A stretch of DNA of 64,000 nucleotides from CALKWS01 sp051020515 (GTDB taxonomy: Bacteria; Actinomycetota; Actinomycetes; Actinomycetales; Beutenbergiaceae), in contig NZ_CP194857.1 of NCBI RefSeq assembly GCF_051020515.1, forward strand, positions 3,038,001-3,102,000. The letters are read 5' to 3'. The stretch's first letter is position 1. Each line of letters starts with the position of its first letter. A model generated the notes under the pieces. It was not told the DNA's origin, ran no database searches, and saw nothing but the letters and a program-made list of their open reading frames with translations. A program made the position numbers and the translations under genes. Shown in pieces: positions 35,091 through 44,878 of the stretch.

Positions 35091-36119
35091 GTGATCGTGC
35101 ACAGGACCGGCGGACGACGGTCGACGACGATCTACGACGTGGCCGAGGCCGCGGGCGTGGCGCCGTCGACGGTGTCGCGGGCGTTCTCCCGACCGGGCCG
35201 GGTCAATGCCGAGACCGCGGAGCGCATCCGCACGATCGCCGCCGAGTTGGGGTACCGGGCGAACCCGCAGGCACGGGCGCTGTCCACCACCCGCACGATG
35301 ATGCTCGCGGTGGTGCTGGCGGACGTGACCAACCCAGGGTTCTTCGACCTGGTGCGCGGGGCCGGCTCGGCGGCGCGGGAGGCGGGTTACACGATGATGC
35401 TCGCCGAGTCCCAGGAATCGCCCGAGCGTGAACGCGAGATCCTCGAGGCGATGGCCGCGAGCGCGGACGGGATCGTACTGGCCGGGGCGCGGATGTCCGA
35501 CGCCGGGATCCGCCAGATCGCGAAGGTCACCCCGATCGTGATGGTGAACCGTGACGTGACCGGGGTGCCGAGTGTGGTGGTGGACCTGGCCCGCGGGGCA
35601 CACGCCTCGGCCGAGTACCTGCACCGCCTGGGTCATACGGAGGTGACCTATCTGTCCGGTCCGGAGGCGTCCTGGCCGGATGGGATGCGCTGGCACGCGC
35701 TGCGCGAGGCCGGCGTGCAGTTGGGGATGCGGATCCGCCGGTCCGGGCCCTACCGGCCCACCGTGGCCGGGGGAGTGCGCGCGGGGATGAGTTGGTGGGA
35801 GGCGTCGCGGGCGGGATCGGCAGGCACCGCGGTGGTGGCCTACAACGATCTGCTGGCGATCGGGTTCATCCGAGCGGTGAGCAAATCCGGTGGGAGGATT
35901 CCCGACGACGTCAGCGTGGTGGGGTTCGACAACACCTCCTCCGCCGAACTCATCACGCCCGAACTCACCACCGTGGCGGCACCGATGCATGAGGTGGGCG
36001 TGACCGCGGCCACCAATGTGATCGCACTGGCGCGGGGGGCGACCTCGACGCGGTCCGAGCCGGTGGTGGTACCGACCAGGCTGGTGCAACGCGACTCCTG
36101 CGCGGCGCCGGGGCGGTGA
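35091..36119 (+). CDS. LacI family transcriptional regulator
   Basis: A 342-residue regulator. N-terminal helix-turn-helix TTIYDVAEAAGVAPSTVSRAF with the hinge NPQARALSTTRT, then a periplasmic-binding-protein-like sensor (VVLADVTNPGFFDLVRGAGS, VSVVGFDNTSSAELITPELT). Its start is uncertain: GTG 35091 is used, with AGG upstream; GTG 35097 would lie 8 nt after TAGGCT and could be leaderless; ATG 35067 overlaps the operator edge. Two palindromes lie immediately upstream. With a matching site before uxaC, it is probably the repressor of uronate genes, relieved by a sugar acid. Confidence 0.92.
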   Translation: MIVHRTGGRRSTTIYDVAEAAGVAPSTVSRAFSRPGRVNAETAERIRTIAAELGYRANPQARALSTTRTMMLAVVLADVTNPGFFDLVRGAGSAAREAGYTMMLAESQESPEREREILEAMAASADGIVLAGARMSDAGIRQIAKVTPIVMVNRDVTGVPSVVVDLARGAHASAEYLHRLGHTEVTYLSGPEASWPDGMRWHALREAGVQLGMRIRRSGPYRPTVAGGVRAGMSWWEASRAGSAGTAVVAYNDLLAIGFIRAVSKSGGRIPDDVSVVGFDNTSSAELITPELTTVAAPMHEVGVTAATNVIALARGATSTRSEPVVVPTRLVQRDSCAAPGR

Positions 36120-36270
36120 GACTGGCTCTTCGGGCGTCGCAACCGTGGTTGTGCTGGTTGTCCACAGATTGCGCTCGAGGGCTGGTCGAGCAGGCGTGGT
36201 TGTGGAACTGTGTCCGGTATGGCCAGGGGGCACACGCACAGTAGCGGGGTGGAATCAGGGCTGCCCGGCG

Positions 36271-36966
36271 ATGGCGAAGCGAAGCCACGGGTGGGGTCGC
36301 GGATGGGGCCGCGGGTCGGGCCCGCAAAGGGGCCGACGACGGTGGTGGCGCGCCGTAGCGGTGGTGGCAGGTGCGGTTCTTGCCGGCGCGGGATTGGTCG
36401 GGTGTGACGGTGCGAACGCCGAGCCAGAGCCGGACCGGGAGCCGACGACCACGCAACCCGAGGAGCTGGCGACGCCGGATCCGGAGGAGACCGACTCCGA
36501 GCCCGGTGATGACGAGCCGGGACCCCAGGATTATCCCCACCCCGAGCCCGGTCCGGACATCGACGATGAGGGTCAGGCCGGTGCGGAAGCCGCGGCGGTG
36601 TATTTCGTGGAGTTGTTCTCCTATATCCACGCCACCGGTGACTTCGAAGCCTGGGATGAACTCACCACGGAGGACTGCAATTTCTGTGATGGTGTCCGCT
36701 TATCCGTCGCTGAACTCTATGCATCGGGTGGATATGAGATCACAAACCCACCAGTTATTCGCGAGGTCAACTCTAGGGTGTGGGAGTCAACGCCCGGCGA
36801 CTACCTTGTGGATTCAGTGATCGAGGTAGCGGCATCCGAGACTTACGATGCGCGTGGCGATTCGATGGATGCTTTTCCAGCGGAGACGGTGCGGGTACTC
36901 ACGGTGGTCAAGTATGACGGCGCGCGTTGGTTCGTTGTTGGGGCGGACGCCGAGGACTTGGTATGA
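36271..36966 (+). CDS. DUF6318 family lipoprotein
   Basis: A 231-residue exported protein: basic N-terminus, hydrophobic stretch VAVVAGAVLAGAGL, lipobox LVGC, then an acidic Pro/Glu linker. The C-terminal domain (about 110-231) has AEAAAVYFVELFSYIHATGDFEAW and a Cys pair DCNFCDG, the DUF6318 pattern. ATG 36271 is the last start before the signal. From about base 36640 the composition drops to AT-richer codons (ttatcc, gaactctatgcatcg), unlike neighbours, which suggests a laterally acquired cassette with the next gene (ATGA overlap). Function unknown. Confidence 0.8.
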   Translation: MAKRSHGWGRGWGRGSGPQRGRRRWWRAVAVVAGAVLAGAGLVGCDGANAEPEPDREPTTTQPEELATPDPEETDSEPGDDEPGPQDYPHPEPGPDIDDEGQAGAEAAAVYFVELFSYIHATGDFEAWDELTTEDCNFCDGVRLSVAELYASGGYEITNPPVIREVNSRVWESTPGDYLVDSVIEVAASETYDARGDSMDAFPAETVRVLTVVKYDGARWFVVGADAEDLV

Positions 36967-37835
36967 GGAGAGTTTTGGCGGCCCTGCTGCTTGCGCCACT
37001 GGCTGGTACGCCGAGCGGTTCTCTCGGTGGGGACGCGGACGCTTCGCGGTGGGGCGGCTATGCCGGCGATCAGTCCGACGAATTATTCGTGGGGGGCTGG
37101 ATTCCCGAACGGCCGACTCAGCCTAGGTCGGCCGGAAACGGTCAGAACTATCTCCCTGGAACGTCCCCATCTGGTGGTGTTTCTCGTTGGGATGTTCCGG
37201 TCGGCTCGGGGCCGATGGTGGAGCAGGTGGCGTGGCCGGAGTTCGGTGATGTGCCCGATTGTGGGGTGACGGAGGTGCGCACGTGTTACGACCCCAGCAC
37301 GGGGGAGGTCACGATCGTGTGGCCCGTGGTCGACGGGGTCGACGAGGCTGACGGGGCTGAGGACGGTGAGGGTGAACCGGACTTCGTGGTGACCGCGACG
37401 CAGTTGGTCACGGCGGTGCGGGAGTATGCGCGGGTGCGAATCGCCCCGGCGCCGTTGATCCTGGAACCCGATCAGGACTGGCACCTGGTGAATCTGCCGG
37501 TGATTGCCCGTACCGAGCCGGTGGTGCAGGAGTTCTCGGTGGTGCTGCTGGGGCTACCGGTGCAGATCCGGGCGGAGCCGGTGTCGTATTCGTGGGACTT
37601 CGGGGACGGCTCGGCGGTGTTGAACACGACTGATCCCGGGGCGGGGTACCCGGATCAGACTATCGAGCATGCCTATGAGGCCGCGGGAGAGTACCAGATC
37701 ACGTTGATCACATACTGGTCCGGCTCATTCCGGGTGGGTGATGGGGCCTGGATCGACATCGACGGTCTTGGCGTCACGGCCTCGACCTCCCCGGTATTGG
37801 ATCTGCAGACCCGCACCACCCGCCTGGTCGGCTGA
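36963..37835 (+). CDS. Secreted PKD-domain protein
   Basis: A 290-residue secreted protein. A signal peptide (VLAALLLAPLAGTPSG) is followed by a Ser/Gly-rich part with no recognised fold. A C-terminal PKD-like beta-sandwich is seen in YSWDFGDGSAVLNTTDPG ... YEAAGEYQITLITYWSGSF. A Cys pair (DCGVTEVRTC) near residue 98 could form a disulfide. ATG overlaps the stop of the DUF6318 gene, so the two are translationally coupled. The pairing of DUF6318 lipoprotein and PKD protein is a recurring actinobacterial cassette; role unknown, possibly cell-surface adhesion. Confidence 0.78.
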   Translation: MRRVLAALLLAPLAGTPSGSLGGDADASRWGGYAGDQSDELFVGGWIPERPTQPRSAGNGQNYLPGTSPSGGVSRWDVPVGSGPMVEQVAWPEFGDVPDCGVTEVRTCYDPSTGEVTIVWPVVDGVDEADGAEDGEGEPDFVVTATQLVTAVREYARVRIAPAPLILEPDQDWHLVNLPVIARTEPVVQEFSVVLLGLPVQIRAEPVSYSWDFGDGSAVLNTTDPGAGYPDQTIEHAYEAAGEYQITLITYWSGSFRVGDGAWIDIDGLGVTASTSPVLDLQTRTTRLVG

Positions 37836-37912
37836 CCCCGCGGGTTGACCTCGGATCGGTCCAACCCGGCCGGAGTTGCCTGCATGATCGGGTCGGCGAA
37901 GCCGGATGGACC

Positions 37913-37968
37913 AGCCCGGTCGGACCAGCCCGGCCAGACCGAGCCCGGCCAGACCGACCCGGCCGGGG
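37913..37968. repeat. Short 15-bp tandem repeat
   Basis: agcccggccagaccg occurs twice in tandem (37927-37956) with degenerate copies on both sides. It occupies the gap between two converging genes, so it could act as a transcription barrier; nothing suggests coding function. Confidence 0.7.
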
Positions 37969-37979
37969 CGACCTGCTCG

Positions 37980-40900
37980 CTACTCGAGTTCCGCCAGCAC
38001 CGCGCCGACCCGTTCCAGCAGATCAGACTGCGCCTGCTCGGTCAGGGTGTCAGGCCGCTTGGGGTTCTCCAGATGCCGCACGAACCGGTCCAGGGCGGAG
38101 GTGGCCGGGTTGGTCCGGTCCGCCTCCAGGTGGCGCAGCGCCTGGTCGAGCGCATTCGTCAACTGGTGAGCGATCGGCCCGGCGATCTGGCCCTCATCCA
38201 CGTAGGACTGGGTGCGCGACCGCAACTCGCGCACCTGCTCCACCGGGATCCCGCCGTCGTCCTCACCCACCGGGGGAGCAGTTCGATCACCGTCGGGTCC
38301 AGGTTCGGGCCCAGACGCGCGCCGGTGTCGGCCGGTGCGGCGTCGGTCAACTCCAGCAGCCCGCCCATGTCGATACTGCCATCCGCGGCGATCTGCGGGC
38401 GGACAGCATCGAAGTCAAGGCTCACGAACCAACTTTCGTCCACCGCCGTACCGTCGACGTTGCGACCGTCGAAGTAGTTGCTCGGATCCGGCCGCAGTGT
38501 GTCCTCCTGGTTCACCAGCACGATGTCATCGACCTGCTGACCCCGGTAGGACAGCACCCCGGTGGCCTCGAAGTCGGTCTGCGATGCCGTGTTGGTGGTG
38601 AGTTGGACATTCATCCGGCCCAGGGAGTCCACCACGTGCCCGTTGTAGTAACTCGTCACATCGGCCACCCGTGGATCCGGCCCGGAGTTGGACGTGATGC
38701 CCTTGGCCAGGTTGTTGTAGGAGATCGAGTTGCGCAGCACGTGCGCGCCGGGCATGGACTCTCCGCCCAGTTTGAACCCGTTCCCTTCGCCCACCAGGGC
38801 GATCTCGTCGTCGTTCTCCAGCCACCCGTTGTTGAAAGTGACCGAGTCCTCGATGGTCACCACCCCGATCGAGCCAGTGGTGGAACGGGCATACAGATCC
38901 CAGCCGTCATCGATGTTGTGATAGGCGATGTTGTACCGGAACACGTTGCCCTCACCCACGGTCAGTTTCGCGGCGAACCCGTCGGCATCGTTGGCCAGCG
39001 GGTCGACGTTGTTGTGCGAGACGCTCGAGAGCACCAGGTTGTGCGAGGGCCACAGTTGCGGCGACTCCACCGAACTCCCCGAGATCTGGACCCCGGTATC
39101 TCCGTTGTGATGTGACTCGATCCGCTCGATGACGTTGTGGTGACCCGAGATCAGCAGCGGCTTCTGGTACCCCTGCGAACCGGTGATCTCCAGGTTGTAC
39201 AGGTGCCAATGGTCCCCGCGCAGGTTGATCCCTCCCGAGGGTGACTCGGACAGGTCCAGCACCGCCCGGGCCCCGGCTGGGACATCAGGGTGATCGGAGC
39301 GCCGGCCGTGCCGTTGTTTCCCCGGTCGATCACGATTGCACGGTCCGGGGTGTAGGTGCCCTCGGCCAGCACGATCTGCTGACCGGGCTGGGCGAAGCCG
39401 ACCGCGGTGTGGATGTCCAGCGGGTCAGCGGGGCTCCCGGTGCCCTGTGCGGAACCGTTCGGGGCCACGTGGATCGCCTGACCGGGCTCGCCGTAGGAGG
39501 CCACGGTGAACCGCAGGTCCACATCGAGACGGTCGTAGGAACTCAACTCCTCGTACTCGGCCAACTGTGGCTGCTCGGCGGCCGGGGTGAGGTGTGCGAC
39601 GAAGTCGTTCACACCGGCGGCCAGGTCCAGTTCCAGTATCTCGCGCTGCCCCGGTGCCACCTCGGTCACCTCGGTCACCGGCGCGCCCGCGGCATCGGTG
39701 ATGACCACCTCGCCAGCCACGTTCGCCGTCACGGGCACCGCCACCTGGTGGTGCGGAGTGGTGCGGGTGCCATCGACGTTCAGCGACGGCGTGATGTACT
39801 CGATCGGCCGCTCCAGCGGGTCCTCATCGTCGTCGGGGTGGATCGTGGTGAGTTCGATGTCGCTGGCCCTCACCTGGATCCCACGGGTGCCGAACACCCC
39901 CACGTAGAAGGAGTCCTCGGACTGGGTCAGGACCAGGTCACGGTCGTAGTAGATGATCTCCTCGTACTCCTGCGCGGGTTCGTCGGTCTCGGGGTTGCCC
40001 ACGAACGTGGCGCTGGCATGGAAGCCGGTGTTGGAGTAGCGCAGGGTGTACTCGAAGGTGTCCCCGGTGATGAACTTCGGCGGATTGACGTTGCTGCCCT
40101 CGGTCATGGCCTCCCGGAAGTCCCAGTCGAAGGGCTCCGAGGCGGTCATGTCCCGGTCCGCCGAGGCCACGGAGGGACCGTCGGTGTAGCCGGTCACGAA
40201 CTTCCCGCCGGAGAGGCCGTAGCGGGACTGCACCGAGCCGCCGACGATGTCGTTGTACTTCGCCGCCATGGTCCCGGCGGAGTTGAAATACCGGGCCGAG
40301 GGGTTGTTCGGGACGAAGTCGTCGATGGCGATGATGCCGAATCCGGACTGGTTGTCCTTGCCCTCGGCGGCCTCGACGGTGAAGGTGGCGCTCAGGGTGA
40401 AGTTCTCCGTCGCCGGGTCGACCTCGGTGTAGTGGTACCAGAACCCGTCCTCGGAGTCGGCGATCTTGCCGTTGTTGCCGATGGCGTCGAAGAACACCGA
40501 GCCGTCCTCGGCCACGATCGCCTCACCACCGGAGCCGACCCCGGCGTGCGCGGTCAACCAGCGCTCGACGACGTCAGCCACCGTCACCTCGTAGGGGTCG
40601 GAGACGGTGGAGTCATCGCCGCGGACGGTCCTCACCTGCACCTCGTAGGCTGCCCCGGGTGTCAGGCCGGGGATCTCGGCCTCCGGTTCGGTGAGGCCGG
40701 CGGACGTCTCGGTGAAGTCGGTCTCACCACTGGCCCGGTAGGCCACGTCGTAATGCTCGGCCTCCGCCACCGGAGCCCCACTCCACGGTCACCGTGGCAA
40801 GGCCATCGGTGATGTCGGTAGTCAGCGCCGAGTGGACCTGCGCGGTACCCAGCGGCAGCACGAACTCCGGTGCCGTGACCGGCTCCGAAACCTTGTCCTC

Positions 40901-41744
40901 CTCTCCGTCCCGGGACAGCACCACCTCTGCGGTGAAGGTGCCCGACGCCGGCGGGGTCAGCGCGATCTGCCCGCTCGCCCCCTCGGTGGCGCTCATCTCC
41001 TGCGCCACCACCGTTCCGCCGGCCTCGCTCAGCCTCGCAGTGGCAACGTCAGCGCCGTCCATGCCCACCTCGCCGTCGAAGGAGATCACCAAGTGCGTCG
41101 GGTCGTCGGTATCCGGGCCGACGTCGGTGATCACCGGGTCGGCCACCTCGGCCCAGGGGAGGCGTTCGGGCAGTTCGCCCTCGAGCACCTGCATCCGGTA
41201 GATATTGATGCCCGATCCGGTGGAGGCCAGGTAGTAGGAGCCCGCGTCCGGGACGACGACGGCGGCCGCCGGGATCTGCGCCCCCGGGTCTCCGTAGGCG
41301 GTCACGTGGGCAACCACTGCGTCCCCCGCGCCGTCGGAGCGGTGCAGGGCCAAGGTGCGGTCGGCGCTGGAGGAACCGGATAGGGCGTGCACGATCAAGG
41401 TGGACTCCTCCGCCACCTCGAAGTGCACCGAGCGGGTCTGTGCGCTACCCCCGCCGCGCAGTTCGAGCCGCTGGGTGAACTCGTGCCCGCCGGCTCCGGT
41501 GCGCGCGTGCGCGGTGACCTGCACGTTGGATCCCGGGCCGGCGGTCACGGTGAAGTTACCGACGGTGAGGTTCTCCTCGAAGGAGCCGGGTTCCATGTCG
41601 GAGGCGTTCAGCACGAAGTCATCGGATTGGCTGGGTGTAGGGCCGGTGTCGGCGTCGGTGGCCGATGCGCTGAGGGTCAGGCCGGTCACCGCCAGTGCGG
41701 TGGCAGCCACCGCGGCGATGGCCGAGCGGATCGGGGTTTTCATC
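37980..41744 (-). pseudogene. Multi-domain secreted pectate lyase, PL9-like, three frame breaks
   Basis: About 1254 residues if repaired. Signal peptide (1-32); an N-terminal beta-sandwich shared with pectinases (SDDFVLNASDMEPGSFEENL ... GSGINIYRMQVLEG, about 45-195); a second extracellular segment; fibronectin type III (about 305-395); a lamin-like segment (400-690); a right-handed beta-helix (755-1138); and a C-terminal FIMAH domain (1160-1254). The helix has the PL9 residues: NDADGFAAK and NIDDGWDL (Ca2+ ligands) and GNGFKLGG (catalytic Lys). It cleaves polygalacturonate outside the cell. Frame breaks: g-run 38272-38276, c-run 39271-39274 (both one base short), 40776-40779 (one extra). ATG 41744 follows GAGGAG. 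Confidence 0.85.
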
Positions 41745-41875
41745 GGTCTCCTCATTGAGTTCGGTGGGGCCGCCGGGCGGGGCGGACGACGACGGCGCCG
41801 TCCGCTCGAAGGCGTGGTGGTACGTGGCTGCGACGCGACGCGAGCCGAGCGGGTTCCAGCCGTCCGCATCGGTGC

Positions 41876-41887
41876 GGAAACGTTTAC
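41876..41887. promoter_or_regulatory. AAACGTTT operator-like palindrome
   Basis: GGAAACGTTTAC contains the perfect core AAACGTTT, the type of site bound by many LacI-family repressors. It lies just downstream of the predicted lyase transcription start, suited to a roadblock. The core differs from the TGGCAA sites, so a different regulator is likely. Confidence 0.5.
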
Positions 41888-41901
41888 ATCACGATGCTCA
41901 C

Positions 41902-41931
41902 ACAGTAACCAGCACCACGTTGGGCTGTCAA
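41902..41931 (-). promoter_or_regulatory. Promoter of the pectate lyase gene
   Basis: On the minus strand TTGACA (41931-41926) and TACTGT (41907-41902) lie 18 bp apart, close to consensus for the housekeeping sigma factor. The transcript would start near 41895 and run into the adjacent AAACGTTT palindrome before the ATG at 41744. Confidence 0.7.
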
Positions 41932-42006
41932 TGCGTCGTTTTCCGGCCGGCTTCGGGCATTGCAGTGGCGTGATCGCCGACGGCGGAACCAGGTGGTGGC
42001 AATAGG

Positions 42007-42022
42007 TGGCAACGGGTTGCCA
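42007..42022. promoter_or_regulatory. LacI-type operator, copy 2
   Basis: TGGCAACGGGTTGCCA has the same perfect arms as copy 1 (35049-35064) and lies 21 bp before the uxaC start. A partial direct repeat ggtggcaa precedes it. Confidence 0.7.
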
Positions 42023-42043
42023 TCCATCGCTCGGCTCAGCAGC

Positions 42044-43468
42044 ATGGCACGCATGAGTGCCCCTGCCATGGAACTGCATCCAGATCGGCTCCTTCCCGCT
42101 GACGCCGGAGTCCGCCAGATCGCCCGGGAACTGTACGAGTCGGTCGCGGAGGCACCGATCATCTCCCCCCACGGTCATGTGCCTCCGCAGTGGTTGAGTG
42201 AGGACATCCCCTTCTCCGACCCCACCTCGCTGCTGATCACCCCGGACCACTACATCAACCGGCTGCTGCACGCCCGTGGTGTGTCGCTGGCCGATCTCGG
42301 TGTGGGCCGCGGGCCGTTGTCGGAGCAGGATGCCCGGGCGGCTTTCCGCGCCTTCTGCTCACACTGGCCGGCCTACCGCGGCACCCCGGTGCGGTACTGG
42401 CTCGAAGAGGAACTGATCGGGATCTTCGGCATCACCCAGCGCCCCAGCGCCGAGACCGCCGATGCGATCTATGACCAGATCGCGGCCAAACTCGCCACCG
42501 ACGCCTTCCGTCCCCGTGCACTCTTCGATGCGTTCAACATCTCGATACTGGCCACTACCGACGATCCTTGCGATGACCTCGGTGCGCACCGCGCGCTCGC
42601 CGACGATCCCGGGTTCAGCGGCCGGGTGATCCCCACCTTCCGCCCGGACAAGTATCTGGACCCCTCGCTGGCGACCTGGAACGAGAGCATCGACGCGCTG
42701 GCCCGGGCAAGCGGGATCGATACCGGCGACTATGCGGGCTACATCGAGGCTCTGGAGAACCGCCGAGCCCACTTCAAGGACCACGGAGCGGTCTCCTCCG
42801 ACCACGGGCACCTGGACGCCGGCACCGCGATCCTGCCCGATTCCGAGGTGAACCGGATCTACGCCGGCGCCCGCTCCGGGCAGGTCAGCAATGAGGACGC
42901 GCGCGCCTTCCGGTGGCACATGACGTCGGAGATGGCGCGGATGGCCTGCGACGACGGCCTGGTGATGACGCTGCACCCCGGTGTCCGCCGCAACCATCAC
43001 ACCCCGACCTTCGAGACCTACGGGCCCGACGTCGGCTGTGACATCCCCATCGCGATGGAGTTCACCGACTCTCTGCGTCCGCTGCTGGACGCCTACGGCA
43101 CCCATCCGAACCTGAACCTGGTGCTGTTCACCATCGATGAGACCGTCTTTTCGCGCGAACTTGCCCCGCTGGCCGGGTTCTACCCCTCGGTCTACGTGGG
43201 CGTGCCCTGGTGGTTCATCGACGCCCCGGAGGCGATCCAGCGTTTCCGCAGCGCCGTCACCGAGACCGCCGGGTTCTCCCGGGTATCCGGCTTCATCGAC
43301 GACACGCGCGCATTCTGCTCCATCCCGGCCCGGCACGACATGTCCCGCCGCCTGGACGCGGGGTACCTGGCCGGACTGGTAGCCCAACACCGCCTGGCAT
43401 TGGACGAGGCCCACGAGACGATCACCGAGATGGTCGTCGACAACCCGACGAGGATCTTCAAACTGTGA
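42044..43468 (+). CDS. uxaC: Glucuronate/galacturonate isomerase
   Basis: A 474-residue uronate isomerase of the amidohydrolase superfamily. It converts D-glucuronate to fructuronate or galacturonate to tagaturonate. Seen: the metal-binding IISPHGHVPPQW near the N-terminus, FITLHPGVRRNHHTPTFETYG-type motifs (MTLHPGVRRNHH), and VGVPWWFIDAPEA at the C-terminus. Start uncertain among ATG 42044, 42053 and 42068; none has a clear ribosome site. The stop overlaps the GTG of the dehydrogenase gene. The TGGCAA operator lies right upstream, so expression should respond to the LacI regulator. Confidence 0.93.
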   Translation: MARMSAPAMELHPDRLLPADAGVRQIARELYESVAEAPIISPHGHVPPQWLSEDIPFSDPTSLLITPDHYINRLLHARGVSLADLGVGRGPLSEQDARAAFRAFCSHWPAYRGTPVRYWLEEELIGIFGITQRPSAETADAIYDQIAAKLATDAFRPRALFDAFNISILATTDDPCDDLGAHRALADDPGFSGRVIPTFRPDKYLDPSLATWNESIDALARASGIDTGDYAGYIEALENRRAHFKDHGAVSSDHGHLDAGTAILPDSEVNRIYAGARSGQVSNEDARAFRWHMTSEMARMACDDGLVMTLHPGVRRNHHTPTFETYGPDVGCDIPIAMEFTDSLRPLLDAYGTHPNLNLVLFTIDETVFSRELAPLAGFYPSVYVGVPWWFIDAPEAIQRFRSAVTETAGFSRVSGFIDDTRAFCSIPARHDMSRRLDAGYLAGLVAQHRLALDEAHETITEMVVDNPTRIFKL

Positions 43469-44850
43469 ACGAGGCAACCCCGCGGCTCACCCGCGCCCTG
43501 CTGGACGCACCCAGTGCGCCGGTCCGGATTGTGCACCTGGGGCTGGGCAACTTCCACCGCGCCCACCAGGCCTGGCACACCCACAAGGCGCCCGACGCGC
43601 ATGACTGGGGAATCGCGGCCTTCACCGGCCGGCGCCCCGACATGGCGCGTGCCCTGGCCCCCCAGGACGGGCTGTACACCCTGATCACCCGGGACTCCGG
43701 TGGCGACACCTTCGACGTGGTCCGCTCCATCGTGGCGGTCCACGCCTCCGATGAGCACGAGGCGTTCCTGGGCTACCTGCGCCGGGCCGAGGTGGCGATC
43801 GTGACCATGACGCTCACCGAGCACGCCTACCTGCGCAACGGGGACGGTGGCCTGGACACCGGCCGCGCGGAGGTCACCGCCGACGTGGAGGCCCTTGAGA
43901 ACGGCCGGCCCGTGCAGACCCTGCCCGGGCGGTTGCTCGCCGGCCTGCTGGCCCGCCGCTCGGCCGAAGCCGGCCCGATCGCGCTGCTGTCCTGTGACAA
44001 CCTGCCCGACAACGGTGACGTGACCCGCCGCATCGTCACCGACCTGGCCCGCATCGCCGCGCCCGAAGCGCTGGACTGGATCGAGCGGAACGTGGACTTC
44101 GCCACCTCGATGGTGGACCGGATCACCCCGGCCACCACCGATGAGGACATCGCGCTGGTCGCGCGGGAACAAGGGTACGACGACGTCAGCCCGGTTCCGA
44201 CCGAGCCGTTCAGTGAGTGGGTGGTCTCCGGGACGTTCCCGGCCGGGCGTCCCACCTGGGAGGCCGCCGGAGTGCAGTTGGCCTCGGACGTGGCACCGCA
44301 CGAGCGCCGCAAACTGTGGTTGCTGAACGGCTCGCACTCACTGCTGGCCTACACCGCCCCGCTGCTGGGGCATCGCACCATCGATGAGGCGATCGCCGAC
44401 GCACGTTGCCTGGAGTGGGTGAACACGTTCTGGGACGAGGCGCAGCGCAACCTCGGGCTCTCCGATGACCTGGTGGGCCAATACCGCCAGGATCTGCTGG
44501 ATCGCTACGGCAACACCGGCGTGCGTCACCACCTGGCCCAGATCGCCTACGACGGCTCACAGAAACTGCCCGTGCGTACCCTGCCCACCGCGCTGGCCGA
44601 GCGTGAAGCGGGACGGCTGCCCGCCGGAGCGGCGACGACGTTGGCCGGGTGGGTGCTGCACCTGCGAGGTCAAGGCGCACCGGTGCAGGACGCCGGCGCC
44701 GGCCCGGCCCAGGAGGCCGCCGGGGCCGAGGACCTGACCGAGGCCGCGACCGGGGTGCTGAACACCCTGCGGGCCGGTCTCGGCCAGGACGCCGAACTGG
44801 TGAACGTGGTGGCCGAGCGGGTGCAGTATCTGCAGGGGCTGGTGGCCTAG
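43465..44850 (+). CDS. Long-chain mannitol dehydrogenase family protein (fructuronate reductase type)
   Basis: A 461-residue NAD-dependent polyol/uronate dehydrogenase. N-terminal cofactor site IVHLGLGNFHRAHQAW and the catalytic Lys-Asn-His set in RRKLWLLNGSHSLLAYT (K-x4-N-x2-H). This family includes mannitol 2-dehydrogenase, tagaturonate reductase (UxaB) and fructuronate reductase (UxuB). Because it overlaps uxaC by 4 bp (GTGA) it most likely reduces the UxaC product, to mannonate for fructuronate. The C-terminus has an Ala/Gly-rich insert (AGAGPAQEAAGAED) not common in the family. Confidence 0.88.
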   Translation: MNEATPRLTRALLDAPSAPVRIVHLGLGNFHRAHQAWHTHKAPDAHDWGIAAFTGRRPDMARALAPQDGLYTLITRDSGGDTFDVVRSIVAVHASDEHEAFLGYLRRAEVAIVTMTLTEHAYLRNGDGGLDTGRAEVTADVEALENGRPVQTLPGRLLAGLLARRSAEAGPIALLSCDNLPDNGDVTRRIVTDLARIAAPEALDWIERNVDFATSMVDRITPATTDEDIALVAREQGYDDVSPVPTEPFSEWVVSGTFPAGRPTWEAAGVQLASDVAPHERRKLWLLNGSHSLLAYTAPLLGHRTIDEAIADARCLEWVNTFWDEAQRNLGLSDDLVGQYRQDLLDRYGNTGVRHHLAQIAYDGSQKLPVRTLPTALAEREAGRLPAGAATTLAGWVLHLRGQGAPVQDAGAGPAQEAAGAEDLTEAATGVLNTLRAGLGQDAELVNVVAERVQYLQGLVA

Positions 44851-44878
44851 CGCCTCGGTGGCCCCATGCCTGCGTGGC

